Origin: Gorsachius magnificus | Taxonomy: Eukaryota > Chordata > Aves > Pelecaniformes > Ardeidae | Assembly: GCA_034008185.1 (NCBI GenBank) | Contig: CM067081.1 | Location: 108,447,265 to 108,511,264, forward strand | Direction: 5' to 3' | Length of the DNA: 64,000 nt | Part shown: positions 1 to 10,223 of the stretch, piece after piece | How positions within the stretch are numbered: position 1 is the stretch's first letter | Layout: the number at the start of each line of letters is the position of its first letter | Made by a program: the position numbers and the translations under genes | Notes under the pieces: generated by a model | Seen by the model: the letters and a program-made list of their open reading frames with translations, nothing else | Databases searched by the model: none | Told to the model about the DNA's origin: nothing

Positions 1-553
1 AAAGTAGGTTTCAGGTATTTTATAAAGTTACAGTAACACTCATTGGAATGTCGGAATATTGTAAGAATGTGCACAGAAATCTAGAAAATCAATCTTTTCC
101 TTCTGGGCACATAGTTAAGAAAATATACTATCAACAGTTATGAACTCATCCTCATTGTATGTTATCAGAAAACAAATGTATGGTTGTCTTTATCTCAATC
201 ATTTCTATGTATGTAAATAATATGTTGTCGGCTTTATTTTATTTAACCATTCTTGACAGTTGGCAGCCTTCATTTCAATATATTAAAGAGTAAATTATAC
301 AGGCTGGGTATTAATTTGCATCATGAATGGAATTCAGTCTCTAACTCTTGAGCATAGAAGTGTGTCCCATAGAAAACTGGTGTCAGAGTGGCAAGTTCTT
401 CGGTGGCTGGTTTAGAGGATGCAAAGGAAATACATACAAACAATATGCATTTCAATGGTTTGTGTTGTGTATTTTTAGATACAAAAAATATTGCTTCAGA
501 ATGACTGATTTTGTTATAGTGATTTATTGTGTTAACACTATACTGAACGAGTT
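1..553. other. AT-rich unique sequence, nothing recognised
   Basis: Low-GC sequence with short homopolymers. No repeat family, RNA gene or convincing exon was recognised. An open frame runs from about 348 into the CR1 that follows, but it starts in unique DNA and continues antisense through the element, so it is not treated as a gene. Confidence 0.6.
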
Positions 554-1043
554 ACAGAGTCAGAGAACGGTTGTTGGAAGGGAATTCTGGAAGTCATCTG
601 GTCCAACCCCCCTGCTCAAGCATGGCCATCTACAGCCAGTTACCCAGGGCTATGTCCAGATAGGATTTGAATATCTCTGGGGAGGAGACTCCATAACCTC
701 TCTGGGCAATCTGTTCCAGCACTCAGTCACCCAGACAGTAAAAAAGTGTTTTCTGATGTTGAGATGAATTCTCTCATGTTTCATTTTGTCCCCATTGCCT
801 CTTGTCCTGTCACTGGGCACCACTGTAAAGAGCCTGGCTCTGTACCCTTTGCACTGACCCTTCAGGTATTTACACACATTAGTAAGCCCCCCCTGAACAT
901 TCTCTTCTCTAAGCTAAAGAGTCCCATCTCTCTCAGCTTTTCTTCATGTGCTCCAGTCCCTTAATCATCTTTGTGGCCCTTCGTTGGACTCTCTCCAGTA
1001 TGTCCATGTCTCTCTTGCACAGAGGAGCCCAGAACTGGACACT
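554..1043 (-). mobile_element. CR1 LINE, 5'-truncated, minus strand
   Basis: The left edge reads as the reverse complement of a CR1 3' end (tcagagaacggttgttggaa, then atctggtccaacccccctgc). Further right, the minus strand encodes a degraded CR1 RT C-terminus with recognisable blocks such as [14 protein letters not shown] and [10 protein letters not shown] (minus frame, about 877 to 650). The right end stops at a segment reading 'gagcccagaactggacac', so the copy is strongly 5'-truncated. Its 3' UTR resembles the lineage at 9 kb and 30.7 kb. Divergence from those copies is visible throughout, so it is old and non-functional. Confidence 0.9.
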
Positions 1044-4000
1044 CTAATTTCACTTTCAAATCATGCATCTTCTGAGAAATATTTTTTCCCTTTTGGGATA
1101 CTGCAACCAGACACTTCAAATGCCCTTTTTACTTCTAGTCCAAAGTCACAAGAAAACATTATTCCTATAAGAAACAAATTACTTGATACTTTCATGCTGT
1201 AATTTATGCACATATATAACATTAATAATTACTTTATAAGTCTTTTCATCTATCTGAATTTTGTCTACTCAAAATGGAAGCTGCTCACACAATTTCCCGT
1301 CACAAACGAAAATCTCACAACTATATTACAACTCCACCTTCATTTCAATCCTTCTACTGCAGGCTATTAATTTTATTATCATTATTTTAACCTTTTTGAG
1401 TGGGTCTACTGATAACATGTCTGCTACTGCATATTTAGTGACATGCTTCTTAGTTCTGCACTGAACTTGTCTTCAATGTTTTTCCACTAAAGTCAGAACA
1501 AAAGAGGACCTATCCAAAATGTAAAGAAAAATTTTGTGAGTTTAACCTCAACATTTCTATTTTTATATTTATTTTAAGAAATTCATAAAATGAATATGAT
1601 GTGTTTGAGCTGCAAGGCAGTGGAGAAAAAAACCCAATGTGTCTATGGGACCTTGCAGGAAATAAAATGCTCTCATTATTGTAAACAATGTGGTTTTAAA
1701 GTAAACTCTGCTTAGAAAATATATGAGACCATATATGTTGTCTATGGCTATGACATACAAAATGTCATCTAAAGTGACTGGCTTACTCTCAGTATTACCT
1801 TAAATAATACTAGCAAGCTTGCTTGGTTTTCTTTCCGGGTGTTTTTCATTTTGCACAACAGGGAACTGCCTAGCATCCTTTTACATGCATCAGAATTGTG
1901 GCGACTGTTATGAAAGCCATGACATAGACCATCCATAGTTTTTTGGGTTTGTTTGGTTTTTTAAATAAATAGTTTGTAAATATCAAGTTTTAACATCCGT
2001 GTATATCTAGACCAGAGCAAGAAAAAAGTAGTTGCTTTTGGAGAAGATTTTGGATTTCTTATCACTCACATCACTCACTGTTCATTGAAAGCAGTGTAAG
2101 AGTGACTTCACAATTTCACACAGCTCTAATATCACACACTTCTGCAGAGTTGTAGGGTGATTTGTAAAATTTTGGTGATGGCTCTCAAGAAAAACAAGGA
2201 AAAATTATCATACATCTATGGAACATATCTAACAAGTTGAGAGAACCATCTCAAACATTTCAGATGCTCAATACATTTCAGTTGAAACTTCTATATGCTT
2301 GGTAGTTCAAAAAGATAAAGCAGAGAAAATGGTTCAACAGAAACATTGTCATAAACATGATCGTTCCATATTCAGTGCTTCAACATTTTGAAACAAATCA
2401 CACAATTCTTCTGAGATAAACCCATTTTATTTCCAAGGTAAATGCTCTGGAATTCTCAGTCCTGTTTGTTCCCTATGTAAGTTTCTGAACAGAAGGAATA
2501 TTTATGCTCTACCCTGGAAAATACTTTGTAATTAACTCAGAGCACTCTTCCACCCTTCTCCTGACACTCCCTATATTTTTTGTTCCCTAAATCAAGTTGA
2601 TATAATAATCTGGCATACTTTACCCTGTGTACCAGTTATGAAAGTTTTGTGATTTTTCATCACCAACATAGACAAAGTTAAAAGTAGTAGAAATTGAAAA
2701 TCAAGAAGCAAACACTGCTCCAGAGCATTTATTTTAACCCAGAACAGAATTCAGAAAAGTTTGTGCTTTCATGGGTTTCTTTCAAGATAGCATCTGAGAA
2801 TTCTATTATCTTTAACCATACCAAAACCTAGAGATAGAGCTTAGGTGAGCCAGGATGCTGTCTGTTACTGAAATCTTTAACATTAACATACAAGTCATGT
2901 GGGTAAACATTTAGTTCTGTATGTAGATTTTTTGCAGTAACAGCTGCTATCGTGATAATGAGACAGAAATTTTCCTTGTATTCTTCTATCTTTTATAATT
3001 CAAACCCCCCCAATTTTTCAACTCCTTTGTTTTGCTGTGAAATCCTAAAAACTCTGGAGAATCTAAAATATGATATTGCGAAGGACTGTAGTTCAAACTG
3101 CAACCATCTTTTACTCAGCTGGCATAGAGTAGAAATGGGTCGTTTCAGTTTCAGTCTTCAGCTGCATGTACTATCATCTTCCATACTTTGGAGATGTGTC
3201 AAGAACCCCTAGGAAAAGGAGACAGAAATTATTATGTAGTACTCTTAATATTTCAAATGTCAAGAGAAAGAAGAAAAGTTTTAATGTATTATTATGTCTT
3301 GCTAGTACACTTCAACTCTCCTCCAGACATTACAGCCTAAGAAAGTGAACAGTTTAACTCACTTTGCCAATGCTTCTCAAGCCTTGTAGATAAAGGTCAG
3401 AGACACTAACATCTTGATTTTCTTCTCCCACTAGTTGAAATGGAGTTACTATTAATTAACAAAATTACAATGAAATTACAAATTATTTGCGACCTTCTAG
3501 TTATGCCTACCTTACAGAGAGTGAAATCATTATTTTTCATTTGTGCCTATATCTCTTAAGCATCTACAAAACCAAAACCATACAAAGGATACATTACTTC
3601 TAGAAAAAGTTCTCTGAGCACTCTTTCTGAAATTTTTCAATGTGAGTTTGTGGTTTCTGATAAGATTTTTCAAACACAATATAAAACCTTCTGAAATCAA
3701 ATTCAGTTTTAGGACTGCCTTTTTTCACTTAATTTATAACTATCAGAGTATTCCAAGAGAAATTTTAAGAAAGAAATCCTACTGTTACTGAAAAAGTCTG
3801 ACTTTGAAAAATGCTGCTCTTTGTGAACATAGAAAATGCGGAATCTGGTTCTATTAAATTGCTTCTTCTTAAAAAACAAAATAGAACACATACCACCTGC
3901 TAAATCATTCATTATATGGGAAATAAATTAAAAAAAAACCCACAAAAACCCCAAACCAAAAAACAGGCAAGAAAATTATTCTGAATGGATTGCCTTGGGC

Positions 4001-5783
4001 AATGATTGAAGTAGTCAAAGGTCTTCAAAACAGAGACTATTTTTTTTCTTTTTGGTTGTGTTTGTATGTAGATAAGGACTATTCAAAGGATTAGATACAT
4101 TACTCAAAAATGTCCTTGAATTGTCATTTAAGGGATGCAGTTCCCAAATATATTCACTACCTGAATTCAATGGAAAACAAAGAAGAAACTGACCATAGAT
4201 TTGCAATGGAAACAAAATTAAGTCAATGCAGTTCTTTCAATTTTTTACATAAATATTTTGAATGGTGCGAAATTACTATTCAGCACTGAGTTATAGCATA
4301 ACAACTGCTGTAGGTTCTGAACAAAAATCACAACAGTCCAGTCAAACAAAAGTGAAGTTGTTAGTTTTGTTCTGTAATCAAGGATAAAAAAGTATCTTAA
4401 TTCATCTCTGGAATTTACATCCCTTTATTACTTCTCAACATAATTAAAAAAATGTTCTCCCATAGGTCTTAAAACCACAGAAGCTATATATGGGTGAATT
4501 GTGTTATTGATTTTACTTTTGAGTCAAGCATCTCAGAATTGGGCTCTGCATCTATTTCAATTTTTGAGTCACAGTCTGAAAACCATTTCATTTTCTAAGT
4601 TTGTTTCCCTCAAAAATGATGAAAGCTAGAGTTATTCTCTAATTAATAGGACTGTAAATCTGTAACTAATTCTTTTATGCATTTTAGAATTATTTTACTC
4701 TGTGTTCTTAACATATTCTGTGAATTTAGAATTGGCAGTAATGAATTTTGATTAAAATTGAAAAAATAGTATAAATACACATAATTGACATCAGTCTGGT
4801 AAATAACAGTTTGCATTTCAACAAACCATGAGGAAATGGGAGGGCCTTATTTCACGGTTTTAACTCTGTGCTAAAAAAAAAATGTGAGAGAAGAGGTTTC
4901 ACCTGATTATCCATGTAGAGATTCACTGGTTGTCTCTCATTAAAATTCTGAAGAATTTGAGAGAAACCAGATAAAGTTGATTTTTTTTTCTAGGAAAATG
5001 TCTCTGAGGTAATTCTAACCCACCAAGTCTTGATACAAAGACATTTTATTTCAAAGGACAATTCACCTCTAAGTCAAATACCTTTAGGGGTCTGATTTTT
5101 TTTAATGGATAAGGCTTGTTGAACATTTCTGTCTAAGTTTGTGAAAAAATAATATAGCTACAATTATTTTAGATTATTAGGCCCCTAAATTACAAAAAAT
5201 ACTGTGTAGGCACCTGAACAGCAAAGCTTTAAGAAAGCAGCTTGAAAAGTCTGACTGTAGGCTTTTGAGACAAGTCTTTTAACCCTGTGAAAGGCTCAGC
5301 TTGATATCAATACTCTTTCTATGAAGTTTTTTGAGTATGGCTCTCTTCCCTAGTAGGGAAAAACACTTTGGCAATTGCTTAACTCTTAGCAAATATTTAA
5401 ATTACAAAGGCTTCAGCATGCTCCCTTGAAAAGGGATGCATTCCTGAAGTGAAGTTGTCAAGCTCAGTCATTTAGAGACTTTACCTTCTTCTTTCCTTTT
5501 CTTGTAATTTTAATTAGGATTCAATTCCATTTAATGAATGTTTTTAATAAAAGAAAAAGCACTCTTAACAATGTATATTGGTAATAAATAAGATCCTCAT
5601 TCATTCTTTCAGACACATTATGATAACACTTTTTTAAAGGAAAAAGAAGCTGCCAGTTTTGCAAAGAGAGCAATGAGGTTGAAATGATAGGAAAAAGCTT
5701 TAAAAATATTTAATAAAACTGAGTTGTTTTTTTTTTTTAGTATGAGTTACTATTTGAGAGGGGAAAGATAGTGAGTTTCACAA
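1044..5783. other. AT-rich intergenic or intronic DNA, nothing recognised
   Basis: About 4.7 kb of low-GC DNA with frequent short A and T runs. No CR1, LTR, RNA gene or splice-flanked coding block was recognised on either strand. All open frames are under about 90 codons, have AT-driven composition (F, I, K, N, L and Y rich) and lack supporting context. Confidence 0.55.
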
Positions 5784-5846
5784 TGTCACCGAAATCGGGA
5801 AGAATGAACCTCGTAACACCAATATAGTGTTAAAAGGCAGGCATTT

Positions 5847-5852
5847 TTTATT
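5847..5852 (-). promoter_or_regulatory. LTR polyadenylation signal AATAAA
   Basis: Reverse complement of tttatt inside the minus-oriented LTR. It lies downstream (in LTR sense) of the TATA-like element and about 65 bp before the LTR 3' end, as expected for the R/U5 region. Confidence 0.6.
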
Positions 5853-5920
5853 CACAGCACCGGATGCACGGGGGATCGCTCCACCTAATGTGCATACCAT
5901 CAACCAGCAACTTGCCCCGT

Positions 5921-5928
5921 TTATATGT
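5921..5928 (-). promoter_or_regulatory. LTR TATA-like box
   Basis: The minus strand reads CATATAAACGGGG about 75 bp upstream (in LTR sense) of the AATAAA signal, a spacing compatible with a U3 core promoter and a short R region. Confidence 0.5.
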
Positions 5929-6382
5929 AGCAAAGAGTTACATATGCATAAAGTTTCCCAATACACCTATACATATACATAACCTGTCCCCGTTTTGTAT
6001 TAAAATTAGCTTCAGGAGGTCATTTCCATAAGTCCCTCCCCACTGCGCTTGCTCAGTGCCTCCTTGTGGTGGTCATCAGGGATCCTGGGGATGAAGGCTG
6101 CTGGCTCCTCTTCGTCACCGCTAGTAACCCCTTGTTCTTGCGCAGACTTAGTTGCTCCTTGGCTCTTGCCCAAACTGCAGGGTCAGTGTAAACCAGTTCT
6201 TAAGGTAAACTCCTGGTTCTTATCAAAAACTGTCCTTCGTAAAGAGCCACGAATCTTCCTGCGTCAATTAGTTCTTATTCCTTCTAGTCTAGCAACCTTG
6301 GCAAACTGTTATTATCTTTTTGCTTCATCCCCTCCCGATTCTTCCTGTCCTTGAATAGGGTTCTAAATTTACTAAGTAATTA

Positions 6383-6450
6383 CACTACTGACTTTAGCAA
6401 AACATCCAAACTAGACACTACTGACTTTAGCAAAGCATCAGCAAACTAGA
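6383..6450 (-). repeat. Tandem duplication of about 33-35 bp in LTR U3
   Basis: Two adjacent copies beginning cactactgactttagcaaa: 6383-6415 and 6416-6450. They differ by an a/g substitution and a 2-bp indel (catccaaactaga versus catcagcaaactaga). The position upstream of the TATA-like box resembles enhancer duplications in retroviral U3 regions. Confidence 0.85.
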
Positions 6451-6565
6451 CAGTAAGGCCTAAATCTTATGCATGTAAGCCACTTACATCTGGGGGTCTT
6501 TTAACCCTTAAGGCATCAACAAGACTAAACTCTATTTAATTTGTGCCAAAACCCCCAAGAAGTCA

Positions 6566-9145
6566 ACAACTGAGAACAAGTAGAGGAAAATTAATTTTAC
6601 TGATTAACTCATTTACTTGTAAATTTCCAATAGCTATGTAAATACTACTGTATATACTTGAAAAACAGAAATATTAGATAACCCCCCCATATTTTCAGTT
6701 GATTTTTAAATGGTACCTGCACAAAGTTTTGGACTCTCCCAATCTATTTATATTTTATATTGTCCTATGTCAACATATTTTATTTTTAATCCATTTTTTT
6801 TCAAGGCTTTATCAGAATAATTAGGATTGATCTTTAGTTACCCAAAGAAAAAATGAATATTATAAAACAATATTTTAAAAAAAGATCTAGATCCATTATC
6901 TGGATATAAACAAAAATATGCTACTAGTAGAAAAACGGACTGTTTTGTTTAGTTGGACTAATTTTGTTTAGTCTTAAAAGAAATTAATAACCATGGTATT
7001 GTTTCAAGACAAAACAAAAAATCATAGTTCTTCTCTAAAATTCAAAGTAATTTTTTTTCCTAAAAGAGACTATTGAATAAATTCCTGCAATATTGTAGTC
7101 CTCTAAAATTTTCAGGTTCAGTGAAAAATATTTTTTTTTTAAGTTGTGGTTGCTTGAATTGTTTTTTTCAATGAAGTAAACACTGATGAGGGAAAAAGAA
7201 TGTTGCTTGTACAGTAGTTCTGACAAATTATGTGATTCCCATATGATTATGAGGTTAAATGGGTCATTCATGGTGATCTACTGATTTTATACAAATGAAC
7301 AAAAAGACATCATCTCATTTTTAGTTATGTAAGTTTACAGATTTATTTCTCCCACTAGTTAAAATGTTGAGGCTGTAAAGTTTCCCTGCTTCCATCATTC
7401 TACCACAAAATTGTTATATACACACATATATATCTTTATATATATATATTTTTATATTTGAGCAATCTTCTGTTTTGTTCCATGGGAAAAAATATAGCCA
7501 CACATTATTTTTTAAAAAAACTCCAAGAATTTCAACAGGAACAACAGAAGTTCCTCACTTTCTCTTTAACACTCAACTTCAAAGCACCATGAGAGTACCT
7601 TTCCGTTTAGAAAGAATTTCCAAAGGGCTGACTGCAGCCATCAGAAGATGTTGAAATAGTAAAAAGAAATCCCATTATTTCAGCCCAAGAAAAGACCTGT
7701 GGAAAGTCTATTGGGTTTGAGGGGGGTTTTGTTTGGTTTTGCTGCTGTTGTTGTTTTCTTTAGGTCAGAAAGAGGAGGCACTTCCTCCACTTTTGGGAAA
7801 TAAGTGTTTGTTTCCCTTATCTGCCATATTTTATCACTTCCTGTGCATGCTCTCACTATCTTGTCCGAAATGCAGTTGGAAAACACTCAAACTGCGATAT
7901 AATTAGGCCTCTATTTCCATGATAAAGTAAAACAGAGCCCTTGTAGCTGAGACATTTAAAAAGAGAAGTTATTTGTTCAAACAGTTTTAAAGATTTCAGG
8001 ATGGTGACTTTAAGCATTCATTTTTCTTCTTGAAATCAAATTTTATTTTTCTGTATAAGAAAAGTTTCTAGTGGCAGTTCCAACTTTAGAATTAGAAAGG
8101 TTAATTTTAGCTTTTGTGGTATTTCCTGTTTTCTCATCTAAATGATTTCTGTCATTGTAGACAATTCATGTACCATATCCAAAGTTGTATACCCTTCAGC
8201 GCATGTTGTCAAAGCATTTTGCCCATAGGAAGAAAAATAACCACAAGGCTCCCCCACATGAAAGTGATCCCTTCCTTTCATAAAACATGAGTGTGCCTAA
8301 AAGGATTTCATTCTTGTTGATATTGTTATTATCTCAATCCCGGACTTGTAAGACAGATCATTCCATTGTAGTGAAATATTTTCTTCAGGTAAGCTGCAAT
8401 AGACTGATGCATTTTTTGTTCCATGGCTGTTGTTGGCTGTTTTACAATATCAGGCCAGCAAAAAGTGGCCTAATAGCAATCTTACCTGGGTTTTTATAAT
8501 CACCTCAGTAGGGAGGATCTTCATGAGAAATAGATATTTCTAAATTAACAAAAACAAGACTCTTGCCTCTTACCTTTACGAAAAAGCAACATGTACCACT
8601 AACCATGGAGTCGCACAATGGGATCATTCACTCCTGAGCTTTTCTGAATGCTCCACAAAGGTAACTGAGGGTCTGGCATTGAGCATGGAAGAATCTGGGT
8701 TATAAGATGGGGCAAGTTGTTTGAAACTTTTGAAAGGTTTTTAACTTCTTGAAATAGTAATCACAGTTTATGCCTAATCATTATTTATGCCCAAGTTAGC
8801 AAATTTAATGATCAGTAAGCACACAGTGAAATCATACAATGAGGTTTATTTCGCCAGAAGGGCAACAATAAACTGTCAGAGAGGAATATACTCCCAAAGA
8901 TGGACATACCAGTGAGACCTAGAGAACTGCTGATCAATAAGGTAATGGCTTTGGATATTTGATGTATTGCTGAATAAATTTCATTCATTACTTCTGTTAA
9001 ATAAGACTCTTCTTTGACAAATGAGTTTTAGTCTGTTGTCTGCTGAAACACAGAAGTCGCACTTGGCCATCTTGTGCATATGTGTCCTTAGAAACAAATA
9101 ATAAGAGAAATATAAAACTTACAGAGTAAAAACCCACACCAAGAA
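6566..9145. other. AT-rich unique sequence with a (TA)n tract
   Basis: Low-GC DNA. A TA/CA-rich tract lies at about 7415-7459. No transposon was recognised. One weak first-exon candidate at 8287-8391 is listed separately. Remaining open frames are short and compositionally biased. Confidence 0.5.
8287..8391 (+). CDS. Possible first coding exon, signal-peptide-like (speculative)
   Basis: An ATG with A at -3 opens a 35-codon frame. It has a basic start (MSVPKR), a hydrophobic stretch (ISFLLILLLS), then SRTCKTD and an end at FLQ, followed exactly by a strong donor-type CAG|GTAAGC. This is the layout of a first coding exon of a secreted or membrane protein. No promoter, downstream exon or known family was recognised. 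Such combinations arise by chance in tens of kilobases of AT-rich DNA, where leucine- and isoleucine-rich stretches are common. It lies on the opposite strand from the exon candidate at 29.2 kb, so both are unlikely to belong to one gene. Confidence 0.2.
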
Positions 9146-10223
9146 GTGTGGGTTGGATGAGGGGACAGTGAGGTGGATTGAGAACTGGCTGAATGACAGG
9201 GCTCAGAGGGTTTTGATCGGTGGGGCAGAGACCAGTTGGAGGCCGGTAGTTAGTGGAGTTCCCCAGGGCTCAGTACTCGGCCCAGTCTTGTTCAACTTGT
9301 TCATCAATGACCTGGATGAGGGGACAGAGTGTACACTCAGCAAGTTCGCTGATGACACAAAACTGGGAGGAGTGGCTGATATGCCAGAAGGCTGTGCTGC
9401 CATTCAGTGGGACCTGGACAGGCTGGAGAGTTGGGCAGAGAGGAACCTGATGAAGTTCAACAAGGGCAAGTGCTGAGTCCTGCAGGGGGGAAACCCCATG
9501 CACCAGTACAGGCTGGGGGCTGACCTGCTGGAAAGCAGCTCTGCCGAGAGGGACCTGGGAGTCCTGGTGGATGACAAGCTGACCATGAGCCAGCAGTGTG
9601 CCCTTGTTGCCAAGGCAGCCAATGGTATCCTGGGGTGCATTAAGAGGAGTGTGGCCAGCAGGTCGAGGGAGGTTATCCTCCCCCTCTACTCTGCCCTGGG
9701 TGAGACCCACCTGGAGTACTGTGTCCAGTTCTGGGCTCCCCAGTTCAAGAAAGATGAGGAACTCCTAGAAAGAGTCCAGAGGAGAGCAACTAGGATGATA
9801 AAGGGACTGGAGCATCTCCCCTATGAGGAAATGCTGAGAGAGTTGGGCTTGTTCAGCCTGAAGAAGAGAAGACTGAGAGGGGATCTCATCAATACATACA
9901 AATATCTTAAGGATGGAAGTCAAGAGGACGGAGCCAGACTCTTTGCAGTGGTGTCCAGCGACAGGACAAGGGGCAATGGGTACAAACTGAAACATAAGAG
10001 GTTTTAGTTGAATATGAGGAAAAAGTTCTTTACTTTGAGGGTGACTGAGCACTGGAACAGGCTGCCCAGAGGGTTTGTGGAGTATTTTTCTCTGGAGATA
10101 TTCAAATCCCTCCTGGGCAATGTCCTGTGTAACATGCTCTAGGAGAACCTGCTTTAGCAGGGGGGTTGGACTAGATGATCTCCCGAGGTCCCTTCCAACC
10201 CTTGCAATTCTGTGATACTGTGA
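9146..10223 (+). mobile_element. CR1 LINE, 5'-truncated, plus strand (lineage A)
   Basis: About 1.08 kb of GC-rich DNA in an AT-rich background. It encodes the C-terminal half of CR1 RT and ends with the CR1 3' UTR (ctttagcaggggggttggac, then cttgcaattctgtgatactg) without a poly-A tail. It is nearly identical to the copy at 30.66-31.45 kb over several hundred bases, including a stretch of about 200 bp with no difference seen. That points to recent activity of this subfamily. A perfect 9-bp inverted repeat (aacccacac 9131-9139, gtgtgggtt 9146-9154) sits at the 5' junction. Confidence 0.95.
9153..10142 (+). pseudogene. CR1 ORF2 remnant: RT domain, C-terminal half
   Basis: One reading frame runs through the element. 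RT motif B is visible as [20 protein letters not shown] and motif C as [10 protein letters not shown], with the catalytic aspartates kept. After it come the thumb/C-terminal blocks ([47 protein letters not shown]). The frame is broken by TGA at 9474-9476, at a position where other CR1 copies here encode Lys, and by TAG at 10005-10007, where the sister copy has CAG (Gln). The normal terminator is TAG at 10140-10142. The endonuclease and the RT fingers with motif A are missing through 5' truncation. In a complete element this protein carries out target-primed reverse transcription. Confidence 0.9.

Larger units (their letters stand above)
5784..6565 (-). mobile_element. Solo LTR of an avian endogenous retrovirus, minus orientation
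   Basis: Read on the minus strand, this block has LTR architecture. It starts near TGACTTCTTGGGGG, has a tandem duplication in U3, a TATA-like CATATAAA (plus-strand 5921-5928), a polyadenylation signal AATAAA (5847-5852) and an end at TTTCGGTGACA (5784). GC content is well above the flanks. No internal gag/pol sequence or second LTR lies nearby, so it is a solo LTR. A 4-bp duplication (acaa on the plus strand, 5780-5783 and 6566-6569) is possible, but the right edge is uncertain by a few bases (alternative end at 6568). The family is not named. A 101-codon plus-strand open frame inside it is antisense and meaningless. Confidence 0.8.

Noticed and set aside
348..767. 139-codon plus-strand open frame
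   Set aside because: Begins in unique AT-rich DNA and continues antisense through a minus-strand CR1; no domain or splice context.
9270..9710. Long minus-strand frames antisense to CR1 (also at 54787-55278, 62184-62534 and 30986-31414)
   Set aside because: Shadows of the GC-rich CR1 coding sequence on the other strand.
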